From the NCBI GenBank assembly GCA_934647305.1, contig CAKUFI010000029.1, forward strand, positions 1 through 28,922: DNA of 28,922 nt. Reading direction: 5' to 3'. Positions within the stretch are counted from its first letter, which is position 1. Every line of letters starts with the position of its first letter. Below are positions 13,825 to 22,770 of this stretch, piece after piece. The stretch comes from an uncultured Clostridia bacterium. Lineage in GTDB: Bacteria; Bacillota; Clostridia; Christensenellales; Aristaeellaceae. The notes below the pieces were generated by a model. The model saw nothing but the letters and a program-made list of their open reading frames with translations. It ran no database searches and had not been told where the DNA came from. The position numbers were made by a program, and so were the translations under genes.

Positions 13825-16026
13825 TCAGAAAAGTCGTCGCCCCAACGTCTCCTCCTTCAGAAGGAGACAGGTGTTTGCGGGGACGAAGAGAGGACTGCCC
13901 GCCTGGAACGTGCCGCCCTCGACGAGGTCGACATAGCGTCCCTCGGCCAGGCCGGCAAGGCGCGCGGTCACGTCCCGGCCGGTCATGTTGACGACGGCGA
14001 GCAGGTGCTCGTCCGCGCTGCGCCAGTCGATGCAGATCAGCGCATCGCTGTCGGCGTGCACGGCCTCGAAGCTGCACTCGCCCTCGCGGAAGATGCGCTC
14101 GCGGCGGCGCAGGGCGACGAGGCGGCGGTAGTAGTCGGGGTCGAGCTTCTCATTTCCGGCATAGGCCATGTACGCGCCCTCCTGGAACAGCGCCAGCGCC
14201 AGCAGCGACCGGGCGAAGGCGGGGGAGAAGCGCTCATAGGCGTACAGGCCGGTCTCGTTGGTGCCGTCGTTCCAGCTGTCGTGATTGTCCAGCCAGTTGA
14301 CGTAGAGCGAGGCGATCGGATTGACGCGCTTGCGCACGGCGTAGAATTCCTGCAGCTGCGCGGCGGTCAGGCTACCCTCGAACAGGCGGGGCCAGAAGCC
14401 GAAGGTGGAGTAGGTGTAGCTCACGTCCAGCGCGCTGCGCATGGAGATGAACTCCGGCTCGGTCAGCCAGATCAGGTCGCGCTTAAAGGGATCGACGACT
14501 GCGCGGGCGCGCCTGAAGCCCTCGATCACGCCCAGCAGGTAGGACTTATCGGCGCGATAGGGCAGGTTTTCGGCAAAGTTGGCGGCGTTGACCCAGTTGG
14601 GCGCGTCGAAGCGGAAGCCGTCCACGTCCAGGTCGCGCACGTAGTGAATCAGCGCCTGGCACAGCCAGTCCTGCAGCCCCCGGTTCGCCCAGTCGAACGA
14701 CCAAGTGTACACGCGGAAGATTTCGCCGTCGTCCTGCCGGATGAACCAGTCGGGATGCTCCGTTCGCAGGGGGCAGACCTCGTATTCGCACTTTTTGACC
14801 CACTCGGGGTAGTAGTAGCGGCGGCTCTTGTAGGTCTTTTCGTTCCAGCGGGAGATCTCCTTATCGATCACGCCGTGCAGCAGCACGTCGAGTATGACCT
14901 TCATGCCCAGGGCGTGCGCGCGCTCGACGAAGGGCTTCAGGTCCGCGCCCAGGCTGTGCTGCATCTCGGGGCGCTGCAGGTCATAGACTGTATATCCCGG
15001 GAAGGGAAAGGAGGGCATGAGCTGGACGCAGTTATAGCCCACGTCGCGCAGGCGGGGCAGGTCGCGCGTCAGGTCGGCCAGCGTGTCGTAGACCTGGTGG
15101 CACTTGTCCTCGCGGAAGCGCACGACGCCGATCTCGGTCTCGTAGATGACCAGATCCCTGAGCGTCTCGCGGGCGGTCGAGGGGTTGACCCTGTGGCCGA
15201 TCGACTCATAAAAGCGGCCGATGCGGCTGACCTCGTCCCTCCAGTCGCCGCCTGTCAGGTTCAGGCATTGGCCGCCGAAGGTCAGCGTGTCGCCCGGATT
15301 CAGGCGGGCGCAGACCGGGGCGCACTGGCGAACCGAAAAGCCGCCGTTTGCCGCGGCCAGGTCGATCAGGCTGCGCTCGCGGTCGATCAGCAGGTTGTAG
15401 ACGCTCAGCACGCGCGTCTCGTCGTGCGCGACGAGCACGTCCACGCCGCCGCGCAGGGTCGCGCCCTCGTGGCTGAGGTCATAGCCGTTTTCGCAGACAG
15501 AAGGCGCGACGCCCCGCCTCAGGTCGTTTTCGCCCGGAATGACGCTGCCCGGATACTCGGCGAAGGAAAGCCCCGAAAAGGCGGGGATGTAATAGACCGC
15601 GCCGCGCACAAACTCGGTCTTTTCGCCGCGATACGCCGCCTCGAACCGACGGATGAGCAGACCCTCGTCGGTCAGGGAGTAGATCCTGTCAAGCAGGAAG
15701 TCGCCTTCCTCGCCGCGCAGGATCAGCTCGACCGCGTCCTGAGTCTCACGCAGGGCGTGACTGAGCAGGCGCACGTTCGCGCCCAGGGTGTGCGTGCCGG
15801 TGAAGACCTGGCTGGCCCAGTGGACGTTCAGCCCCTCGTGCAGCGAGGAGCCGCTTTTGCCGCCCAGGCGCAGCACGCAGTCGGGAAGGCCGCTCTCCGC
15901 CATCGTCAGCTGCCCGCTCTCAAGGCCCAGCCAGCGGCCGGTTTTCGCGTCGAAGCGCAGTGCAAACTGCCCGTTGCCAAACAACAGCTCGTTTTCACAT
16001 TCGCGCAGGGTAACATCCCTTCTCAT
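13825..16026 (-). CDS. GH13-like alpha-glycosidase, cytoplasmic
   Basis: A 733-residue protein of the alpha-amylase clan (GH13-like) without a signal peptide, so it probably acts on imported or stored alpha-glucans inside the cell. Residues 1 to about 285 form a beta-rich N-terminal part. The catalytic barrel follows: region I is KVILDVLLHGVID, where the usual DxxxNH is altered to DVLLHG; region II is DGFRFDAPNW with nucleophile Asp474; region III is LTEPEF with acid/base Glu523 (or Glu525); region IV is WLDNHD with Asp583. All three catalytic acids are thus present. A short C-terminal beta domain follows. AAGGAGGGAACCTC gives a clear start at 16026. The last dozen codons lie in a palindromic repeat, so the natural end may have been altered. 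Amylase, branching-type and maltogenic activities cannot be told apart by eye. Confidence 0.85.
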   Translation of the reverse strand: MRRDVTLRECENELLFGNGQFALRFDAKTGRWLGLESGQLTMAESGLPDCVLRLGGKSGSSLHEGLNVHWASQVFTGTHTLGANVRLLSHALRETQDAVELILRGEEGDFLLDRIYSLTDEGLLIRRFEAAYRGEKTEFVRGAVYYIPAFSGLSFAEYPGSVIPGENDLRRGVAPSVCENGYDLSHEGATLRGGVDVLVAHDETRVLSVYNLLIDRERSLIDLAAANGGFSVRQCAPVCARLNPGDTLTFGGQCLNLTGGDWRDEVSRIGRFYESIGHRVNPSTARETLRDLVIYETEIGVVRFREDKCHQVYDTLADLTRDLPRLRDVGYNCVQLMPSFPFPGYTVYDLQRPEMQHSLGADLKPFVERAHALGMKVILDVLLHGVIDKEISRWNEKTYKSRRYYYPEWVKKCEYEVCPLRTEHPDWFIRQDDGEIFRVYTWSFDWANRGLQDWLCQALIHYVRDLDVDGFRFDAPNWVNAANFAENLPYRADKSYLLGVIEGFRRARAVVDPFKRDLIWLTEPEFISMRSALDVSYTYSTFGFWPRLFEGSLTAAQLQEFYAVRKRVNPIASLYVNWLDNHDSWNDGTNETGLYAYERFSPAFARSLLALALFQEGAYMAYAGNEKLDPDYYRRLVALRRRERIFREGECSFEAVHADSDALICIDWRSADEHLLAVVNMTGRDVTARLAGLAEGRYVDLVEGGTFQAGSPLFVPANTCLLLKEETLGRRLF

Positions 16027-16296
16027 GAGGTTCCCTCCTTAAAAAACGTCGGATTGGTGAGTTCAGTTTAGCACAGGCGCGCGGAAAATAAAAGGGACAA
16101 AACGCACGGCGAGGAGTATAAATCGAACAGAAAATCCGCTGAAATGAACGTGTTAACGAAATAACACGGCAGTGCGAAATAGAAAGATAATAATAAAACA
16201 ACTCTTAACCTCGTTATGCGTATTGATTGTGCAATAGGATGGTATAATAAGCTGATTTTGAAAGAGGGGTTCCCGGATTTCGGAAGGAGAAAGGAC
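16027..16296. other. Divergent promoter region of the glycosidase and pilus genes
   Basis: The stretch is AT-rich for this genome, especially 16080-16260. It separates the leftward glycosidase from the rightward pilus locus, so control elements for both must lie here. A TATACT on the - strand near 16118 could be a -10 for the glycosidase, but its -35 is poor. I see no clear operator palindrome. Confidence 0.5.
16240..16248 (+). promoter_or_regulatory. Extended -10 promoter of the pilus locus
   Basis: TGGTATAAT (16240-16248) is a perfect extended -10. The nearest -35-like sequence, TTGATT at 16223-16228, gives a spacer of only 14 bases. The promoter probably relies on the extended -10 or an activator. 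Predicted start about 16255, giving a leader of about 40 nt. Confidence 0.6.
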
Positions 16297-16752
16297 ATGG
16301 CGACGGAAAAGGACCTGAAGAAGCTCAGCCGGATGGAGCTGGTGGATATATTGTGTCGGCAGCGCGAGATGATCGACGAGCTCGGCGAGCAGAACCGCCA
16401 GCTGGAGGCGCGCGCCCGGGACGCGGAAAAGCGCTGCGTCCAGTATGAAAACCGTCAGCGGGAGGAAGCCGGGCGCCGGGAGGACGACGACGATCTGCGC
16501 GCGCAGATGCGCCGGGTGCTTGAGCGGATCGACTGCATGAGCGGCGCGATCGCCCATTGCGGCGAGGCCGATCGGCGGATTGAGGCCGCGAAGGTGCAGG
16601 CCGGCGAGATTCTCGCCCGGGCACAGGAGCAGGCGAAGAGCCGCCTGGACGAGGCGGACGCGGAAATCGCGCGGCGCAGGGAGGAATTTACCCGGCAGTG
16701 CGAAGAGCTGGTGCGCGGGCACGAGGCGCTGCGCCGGATGATGGAGCACTGA
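16297..16752 (+). CDS. Coiled-coil protein at head of pilus locus
   Basis: Not recognised as a named family. The 151-residue protein is charged and almost wholly helical. A heptad-like stretch covers about 15-65 (LVDILCRQREMIDELGEQNR) and a second about 95-145 (VQAGEILARAQEQAKSRLDE). No signal peptide or membrane segment is present, so it is cytosolic. ATG 16297 follows GGAAGGAGAAAGGAC; an upstream in-frame ATG (16216) lies within the promoter region and is rejected. It ends 16 bp before the signal peptidase gene and is surely in the same transcript. The layout recalls DivIVA-like or other scaffold proteins, so it could position the pilus export site, but that is only inference from context. 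Confidence 0.75.
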   Translation: MATEKDLKKLSRMELVDILCRQREMIDELGEQNRQLEARARDAEKRCVQYENRQREEAGRREDDDDLRAQMRRVLERIDCMSGAIAHCGEADRRIEAAKVQAGEILARAQEQAKSRLDEADAEIARRREEFTRQCEELVRGHEALRRMMEH

Positions 16753-16768
16753 CAAGGAGACGGCGAGC

Positions 16769-17347
16769 ATGCGAAAGGAAGTAGAACTGCCCAGCCTGGA
16801 GGCGCTTCAGGCGGAAAAGAAGCGGCTTGAATATAAGAAAAGGTACCGAAGGGCGCTGCTGAGCACGGTGGGCGTGCTAGCGGTGGTGGCGGCGATCGCC
16901 GTGCTGCTGAGTACGATCTACATGCCCGTTTTCCGCATCACCGGCACGAGCATGGAGCCTAACCTGAACGACGGCGACATCATCGTGGCGGTGAAGACGA
17001 AAAGCTTCTCGCGCGGGCAGGTATGCGGGTTTTACTTCAACAACAAGCTGCTGCTCAAGCGCGTGGTGGCCACGGCGGGCATGTGGGTGGATATCGACGA
17101 GGACGGCTACGTCTACGTGGACGGGGAAAAGCTCGACGAGCCCTACGTCACCGACCGCAGCCGGGGGATTACCGACCTGACCTACCCCGTGCAGGTGCCG
17201 GACGGCTGCGTGTTCGTGCTGGGCGATCATCGATCGACCTCGGTGGACAGCCGAAGCTCGGTCGTGGGCTTCATAAAGGAAGAGGAGACAGTCGGTCAAA
17301 TCGTGCTGCGCATCTGGCCGCTGCGGCAGATGGGACGGATACAATAG
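16769..17347 (+). CDS. lepB: Signal peptidase I, pilus-locus type
   Basis: Cleaves signal peptides of exported proteins at the outer face of the membrane. The 192-residue protein has one N-terminal membrane segment (about 32-52) followed by the catalytic domain. Box B is GTSMEPNLNDGD with nucleophile Ser61; the general base Lys97 is in LLLKRVVATAG; the later box is VLGDHRSTSVDSRS. This is the short Gram-positive (SipS-like) form. The ribosome binding site AAGGAGA lies 8 bases before the ATG. Its place directly before the adhesin and pilin genes suggests a dedicated peptidase for pilins with unusual signals; pilus islands of Gram-positive bacteria often carry one. It may also be a structural assembly partner, as shown for SipA-type proteins in streptococcal pili. 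Confidence 0.93.
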   Translation: MRKEVELPSLEALQAEKKRLEYKKRYRRALLSTVGVLAVVAAIAVLLSTIYMPVFRITGTSMEPNLNDGDIIVAVKTKSFSRGQVCGFYFNNKLLLKRVVATAGMWVDIDEDGYVYVDGEKLDEPYVTDRSRGITDLTYPVQVPDGCVFVLGDHRSTSVDSRSSVVGFIKEEETVGQIVLRIWPLRQMGRIQ

Positions 17348-17368
17348 CGAAAAGAAGGGGGAAAAACG

Positions 17369-20300
17369 TTGAGGCGGGATACGAATCTGAAGCGATATAT
17401 CGACGAATGCGTCCGCCGCCGGGCGCGCCGCGTCAGGCGGTATGCGCTGCTGGGCGTACTCTGCGCGCTCGTTGCGCTGGGCGTGACGGGCAGGCTGATG
17501 AAGCCGGCGATCACCGCGACCGCGCAGCCCGAGTGCGGGCGCGAGGAGCATGTGCACGGCCAGGCCTGCTATGAGCGGACGCTGACGTGCGGTCTTGACG
17601 AGGGCGAGGGACACGCGCACGCAGAGGCGTGCTTCGCGTCGGTGCTTTCCTGCGGGAAGCAGGAGCATACGCACGACGATCGCTGCTACCCCTCGGAGCT
17701 GCCCGAGCAGACGCTCGTTCCCGAGGCGACCGCCGAGCCGGAGGCAGCGCCCGAGACGGCAGAGCCGGATGTGACCGCCGAGCCGGACGCGACCGCCGAG
17801 CCCGAGACGACGCTTGAGCCGGAGGCGACCGCTGCGCCCGAGACGACGCTTGAGCCGGATGCGACCGCCGAGCCGGAGACGACGCTCGAGCCGGACGCGA
17901 CCGCCGAGCCGGAGACCACGCTCGAGCCGGATGCGACCGCCGGGCCGGAGGACGGGCAGGTATCGCTCGACCCGCTGGACGGGCCGGTGACGCTGCGCGC
18001 GGGTGAAGAAGGCGTGTGGGAGGCGCATGCGGCGTGTGCCGAGCGCCTGACATATGAAGTGACGAACGAGCAGGGCGAGACGATTGCCCAGGGCGATGTG
18101 TCCGAGGGCACGGTGCGCCTGGCGATTGACAGGAGCGGGCTGTACCTGCTATGCGTGACGGCGCACAGCGGCGAGGCCCAGGCGGCGCAGTGCCTGAACC
18201 TGGCGGTCAGCGACGGCGAGCTGGTCGGCGGCGTGACGGCGAGCCTGTCCTGCTTCGGCGGGGACGAGGCGGCGTTTGACCTGCACTTTGAGGGCGGCGT
18301 GCAGCCGGTGAGCTGCCGGGTCTCGATCTGGCAGGACGGCGAACTGCTCTGGGAGGGCGAGGCGCAGGACGCGGCGCGCGCGCTGACGAGAGCGCTTGAA
18401 ACGGTGTCCGAGGTGACGGCGAAGGCCGTGTGGACCGACGCGTGCGGCCAGATCGCGCAGGCCGAGGCGGCGATTCCCTGCGCGGTGCGGAAAATCGAGA
18501 CGCGCGCCGAGTGGGAGCGCTCCTTCGCGGGGATGGCAAAGACCGGCGAATGGCCGAAGGATCTGCTGGAGCTGGCGCGCACGCAGCTGGGCTATAAGGA
18601 AAGCGCGATCAACTTCGTCGTGAACGAAAAGGGTGAGCGCCGCGGCTACACCCGCTACGGCGACTGGTACGGCAATGACCACGCGGCCTGGTGCGCGATG
18701 TTCGTTTCCTTCTGCCTGCACTACGCGGACGTGCCGGAGGCGTACTTCCCGGTCGAGGCCAACTGCGGCAGGTGGATTCGCGACCTGAAGGCCCGTTCGC
18801 TGTACCTCAGGGCGGGCGAATACGAGCCGCAGCCCGGCGACCTGGTCTTCTTCGACTGGGAGGGCGACGGCGTGTCCGACCACGTGGGTCTCGTCGAAAA
18901 AGCCGGCGGGAAGCTGTATACGATCGAGGGCAACAAGGAAAACCGCGTCATGCGCGCGGAATACGAGCTGAACGACCGCGCGATCTGCGGCTATGGAACG
19001 CTGAACGGCGCGTATCAGAGGGCTCTGGGGGCGAACGCGACTGAAACGCCCCTGCCCGAGGAAAGCATGGAGCCGGCCGAAACGCCCCTGCCTGAGGAAA
19101 GCATGGAGCCGGCCGAAACGCCTGCGCCCGAGGAGAGCGCGGAGCCGGTCGAAACGCCCCTGCCCGAGGAGAGCATGGAGCCGACCGAAACGCCCCTGCC
19201 CGAGGAGAGCATGGAGCCGGCCGAAACGCCCGCGCCCGAGCAGACGCTTGAGCCGGGCACGGATGAGTGGAACCGGCTGGCGGCGCGCATTTCGGCGCTG
19301 GAAATCCCGGCCGGGGACGCAGGCGAGGATGCGCTTGCGCAGTACGACGCGGCGCTTCAGGAGACGCTGGGCGCGGTGCTTTCCGCAAGGGAAAACGGCG
19401 CGATTGACGAGCGCGAAGCCGTGAAGCTGCTGGAGGCGCTGGTTCTCAGGCAGGCGGGCGGCGAGAGCGCGCGCTTCGCGGCCCTGCGGGAGAGCATTTC
19501 GGGGCTGAAGCAGCCCGCCGAGGACGCGCCCGCGGGTGAAAAGGTGGAATATGACGCGGCGCTGTCCGCGCTGCGCGAACGGATTGCGAGCGCGTATCAG
19601 GCGGGAGAGATCGCCAAGTGCGAATACAGCCTGCTGCAGCGGCTGCTCGAGCAGGCGCCCAGGTGCCCGGTGCAGTGCGCGTATGCCGCCCTGGACGGCG
19701 CGGTGCGCGTGGTACACGCCGAGAGCGGCGAGCTGGGCCAGGAAACGCTGACGGCGCGGGTTATCGCGCCCGGGGAGCAGGACTACGCGCGCTGTCTGCA
19801 GGAGCTTTCCGCGCTGCTGGCGCCCGGCGGTGAGGGAATCATCGCCCAGGCAATGCTGCTCGAGATCGGCTTTACCGGCGAGGGCGGCGCGCAGGTGACG
19901 CTGCGGCTGACCGGCGAGACGGCCGAATTCCCGAGGCTGCTGGTCGCCCACCGCGGCGAAAACGGCTGGGAGTGGCTCGAGAGCGAGCGGCTGACCGGCG
20001 AGGGCGGCGCGGCCTACGTGACCTTCCGCGCGCAGAGCTTCTCACCCTTCGCGGTGGTGGGGGACGGCGCGAGGCTGCTGTGGCCGCAGGACAGGGCGCC
20101 TGAACCGGCGGACGCGCGGCGCGCGAGCCTGTCGGACGGGCCGGTCTTCCTGATCAGCGCGCGCCTTGACCGGCTGATTCTGCCCGCCGGGACGCGCGAA
20201 GCGCCCTCCGCGCTGCGGGCGGCTCCCCGCGCGCCGAAGAGAACGAATATCAAGACCTATGTGGAAAGCAACAACGGCACGTTCACCATCACGCTGCTCA

Positions 20301-22696
20301 ACCCCGACAACACTGAGCCTGAAAAGGACGAACACGGAAACTACATCGTCACGGTCGGGCAGGAATACCGGCTGACGCTGGGCATCAGCGCGCCGAACGG
20401 CATCGCGCCGGGCGAGTACGAGTACGACCTGCCCGCGGGGCTGACGGTCAGCGCGGGCAGCGGCCAGTTCGTCGTAAACGGCGTGACCATCGGCACGTGG
20501 AGCGTGGACGCAAACGGCCACGTCGAGCTGCACTTCTACGAACACTCCGACAACTACACCCACGTGACCATCAGCGCCGGCATGGGCGTGACCTTCAGCG
20601 AAAGCGAGAACCCCATCGATTTCGACGGCCAGATTACCGTCGTGGTCAACAAGCCGCCGCAGGGCGAGGGCTTCACGCTGAAGAAGAGGGCGAGCTTCAT
20701 TGAGGTGGACGGCGTGAAGACGCAGATTCGCTGGACTGTGGAGGTGAAAAGCGAATCGTCGACCTCGATGGCCGGAAAGACGATCACGGACGGCATTCAG
20801 GAGAACAACACCGGAAATCATCACTACACGGACATTGACAAGGCCGCGGGCGTTTTGATAACCGCTGCCGCGCCGGACGGAACCGAATATCAGTGGAAGG
20901 TCTACGGCTCTGGCGACGGCCTGACCTGGACGGAGCACGGCTGGCAGTACGTCTTCCCGGAACAGGTCGTGATCAACGGGCAGACGGTCGCGCTCGGCAA
21001 GGGCTGGAACTATACCTTCAGCTACACGACCACGATCTGCGATACGGCGACGACCGGCATCGTGCCCTACAGAAACACGGTGACATCCGGCGGCGTGAAG
21101 GAGGACGGCTACATCTCGCAGAACAAGGGCGGCATAGGCGTCGGCGACGTGGATAAGGACGGCCAGTTGAATGGGGACATGTTCCACTGGCAGATCGAGG
21201 CCGAACTGGGCGGCTGGTCCGGAGAAGGAAAGTATACGGAGTGGAAGCTGTACGACTGGCTGAAGATCAAGGACAGCAAGGGGAACTCGCTGCCCGATGA
21301 TCTGCCGCACGTGGGCCGTGAAGAGGAGGCCGGGAAGGGAGACTTCAATTACAACCGTCCGGAAAACCTGAAGGTAACTCTCCAGCGCAACGGCGATTCG
21401 CCCATTCTCCTCAAGTCCTGCACAGAGGCGGGAGCGGACGATCCATACGCCTATCAATTTGAGATGGGCTCCACGAAACGGGATTACAGCTGGTGGCTGA
21501 GGCTGATGATGCGCTGCCAGTGTACGGCGCAGACCTGCACGGACTGGTCGAGCAGCCAGCAAAAATGCAGGAAAGAGGTCAACGGGTGGTGTACCTGCTG
21601 GCGGGAGAGAGAGACGGTTCAGGTGGTCATCGAGTACGACACCCCGGCTCAGGTCGCGCTGGAGCGCTATGGAGGCGTGGGAAACAAGGTTCGAAACAGC
21701 GTGGAGCTGTATACCACTAAAGAACGGATGAGCAGCGATCTGCGCGAGGTCGTGGTTCCCGGCGCGTTCAAAAAGACGCTGAGCCAGCAGCCCGGCGCGC
21801 AGAACGAATACACGGCGGCCTACACCGTCACGGTGAACGAGGGGCATCTGGATCTGTCCGGGCAGCAAACGCTGGTGATTGAAGACCAGATGTCGGAGAC
21901 GCTGGTGTACGTGCCCGGCACGCTGGCCGTGACCGCCACGGACACAGGCGGAAGCGTTCGCACGCTGAAAAACGGCGCGGATTACACGTCGGTCTATTAC
22001 CCGGAGCGGCACATGCTCGCTATCACGGTAAACCACCCCGGCACGGACATGTACACGCTGACCTACGATGCGCAGATCGTCATTCCGGAGGGAGCGACCA
22101 ACGTCACCTATCATAACAAGGCGACGATCACGCTGTTCGGCAAGAACTACACCAGCGAGACGAAGCCGACGATTCTGGCGGACATTACCTTCGCGGCGAA
22201 GCGGTATCAGGTGACGGTGCAGAAGACCGACCTGCTGAGCGAAGCAGCCTTGCCCGGCGCAACCTTCGGGCTGTTCACGAAGGACGGCCTGGAGATCACC
22301 CGGGGCGAGACCGGCGCAGACGGCCGGCTGACCTTCCAGACCAACGTCACCGCGGGCGTGATTCTGAAGCAGCACACGCCCTACTACATTCAGGAGCTTT
22401 CCGCGCCGAAGGGATACGAGCTGAGCGATAAAAAGCATTGGCTGGTGTTCTGCGACGGCGCGCAGGACGATGAAACCTGCAAAAGCCTCATGAGCCAGTA
22501 TTCCGGCATGATCCGCGTGCCGGCTCAGGAGGGCGCGGTGATTCCGATCACCAACCGCTACGTAGCCTACGAGCTGCCCCAGACGGGCGGCTCGGGCATG
22601 CTCTACTATTCAATCGGCGGACTCGCCCTGATGGCGATCAGCCTGTTGTTCGGCGGCGCGCGAAAGCGCAAGGGCGAAAGGGGGGCAGGTCGCTAG
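17369..22696 (+). CDS. LPxTG pilus tip-like adhesin with CHAP domain
   Basis: A 1775-residue surface protein. Order: a long basic N-terminus and hydrophobic export segment (27-43); three Cys/His units of the form CG-x-EEH-x-H-x3-C (56-106); a Pro/Glu/Thr repeat linker (111-197); a beta domain; a CHAP domain at about 390-550 with Cys442 (AAWCAMFVS) and His505 (SDHVGLVEK); a second PEES/ETP repeat linker (556-630); a helical region; several adhesin or Cna-type beta domains (about 960-1600); and a six-Cys cluster (1383-1410). A CnaB domain follows with isopeptide candidates Lys1619 and Glu1676 (YYIQELSAPKGY), then LPQTG at 1736-1740, a membrane segment and a basic tail. The likely start is TTG 17369 after AGAAGGGGG. 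Being large and encoded before the backbone pilin, it is probably the pilus tip. CHAP domains cleave peptidoglycan. Confidence 0.87.
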   Translation: MRRDTNLKRYIDECVRRRARRVRRYALLGVLCALVALGVTGRLMKPAITATAQPECGREEHVHGQACYERTLTCGLDEGEGHAHAEACFASVLSCGKQEHTHDDRCYPSELPEQTLVPEATAEPEAAPETAEPDVTAEPDATAEPETTLEPEATAAPETTLEPDATAEPETTLEPDATAEPETTLEPDATAGPEDGQVSLDPLDGPVTLRAGEEGVWEAHAACAERLTYEVTNEQGETIAQGDVSEGTVRLAIDRSGLYLLCVTAHSGEAQAAQCLNLAVSDGELVGGVTASLSCFGGDEAAFDLHFEGGVQPVSCRVSIWQDGELLWEGEAQDAARALTRALETVSEVTAKAVWTDACGQIAQAEAAIPCAVRKIETRAEWERSFAGMAKTGEWPKDLLELARTQLGYKESAINFVVNEKGERRGYTRYGDWYGNDHAAWCAMFVSFCLHYADVPEAYFPVEANCGRWIRDLKARSLYLRAGEYEPQPGDLVFFDWEGDGVSDHVGLVEKAGGKLYTIEGNKENRVMRAEYELNDRAICGYGTLNGAYQRALGANATETPLPEESMEPAETPLPEESMEPAETPAPEESAEPVETPLPEESMEPTETPLPEESMEPAETPAPEQTLEPGTDEWNRLAARISALEIPAGDAGEDALAQYDAALQETLGAVLSARENGAIDEREAVKLLEALVLRQAGGESARFAALRESISGLKQPAEDAPAGEKVEYDAALSALRERIASAYQAGEIAKCEYSLLQRLLEQAPRCPVQCAYAALDGAVRVVHAESGELGQETLTARVIAPGEQDYARCLQELSALLAPGGEGIIAQAMLLEIGFTGEGGAQVTLRLTGETAEFPRLLVAHRGENGWEWLESERLTGEGGAAYVTFRAQSFSPFAVVGDGARLLWPQDRAPEPADARRASLSDGPVFLISARLDRLILPAGTREAPSALRAAPRAPKRTNIKTYVESNNGTFTITLLNPDNTEPEKDEHGNYIVTVGQEYRLTLGISAPNGIAPGEYEYDLPAGLTVSAGSGQFVVNGVTIGTWSVDANGHVELHFYEHSDNYTHVTISAGMGVTFSESENPIDFDGQITVVVNKPPQGEGFTLKKRASFIEVDGVKTQIRWTVEVKSESSTSMAGKTITDGIQENNTGNHHYTDIDKAAGVLITAAAPDGTEYQWKVYGSGDGLTWTEHGWQYVFPEQVVINGQTVALGKGWNYTFSYTTTICDTATTGIVPYRNTVTSGGVKEDGYISQNKGGIGVGDVDKDGQLNGDMFHWQIEAELGGWSGEGKYTEWKLYDWLKIKDSKGNSLPDDLPHVGREEEAGKGDFNYNRPENLKVTLQRNGDSPILLKSCTEAGADDPYAYQFEMGSTKRDYSWWLRLMMRCQCTAQTCTDWSSSQQKCRKEVNGWCTCWRERETVQVVIEYDTPAQVALERYGGVGNKVRNSVELYTTKERMSSDLREVVVPGAFKKTLSQQPGAQNEYTAAYTVTVNEGHLDLSGQQTLVIEDQMSETLVYVPGTLAVTATDTGGSVRTLKNGADYTSVYYPERHMLAITVNHPGTDMYTLTYDAQIVIPEGATNVTYHNKATITLFGKNYTSETKPTILADITFAAKRYQVTVQKTDLLSEAALPGATFGLFTKDGLEITRGETGADGRLTFQTNVTAGVILKQHTPYYIQELSAPKGYELSDKKHWLVFCDGAQDDETCKSLMSQYSGMIRVPAQEGAVIPITNRYVAYELPQTGGSGMLYYSIGGLALMAISLLFGGARKRKGERGAGR

Positions 22697-22770
22697 CCCT
22701 TTTCTCTGCGCCCCACCGCACCCCCGATAGAATCCCCTGCACAACCATCAGATTTAAGGAGGAAAAGACG

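Noticed and set aside
20042..22438. Long - strand open frame (798 codons) opposite the adhesin gene; similar ones opposite the ATPase, glycosidase and backbone pilin
   Set aside because: Antisense shadows of GC-rich genes with clear domains on the other strand; no initiation signals.
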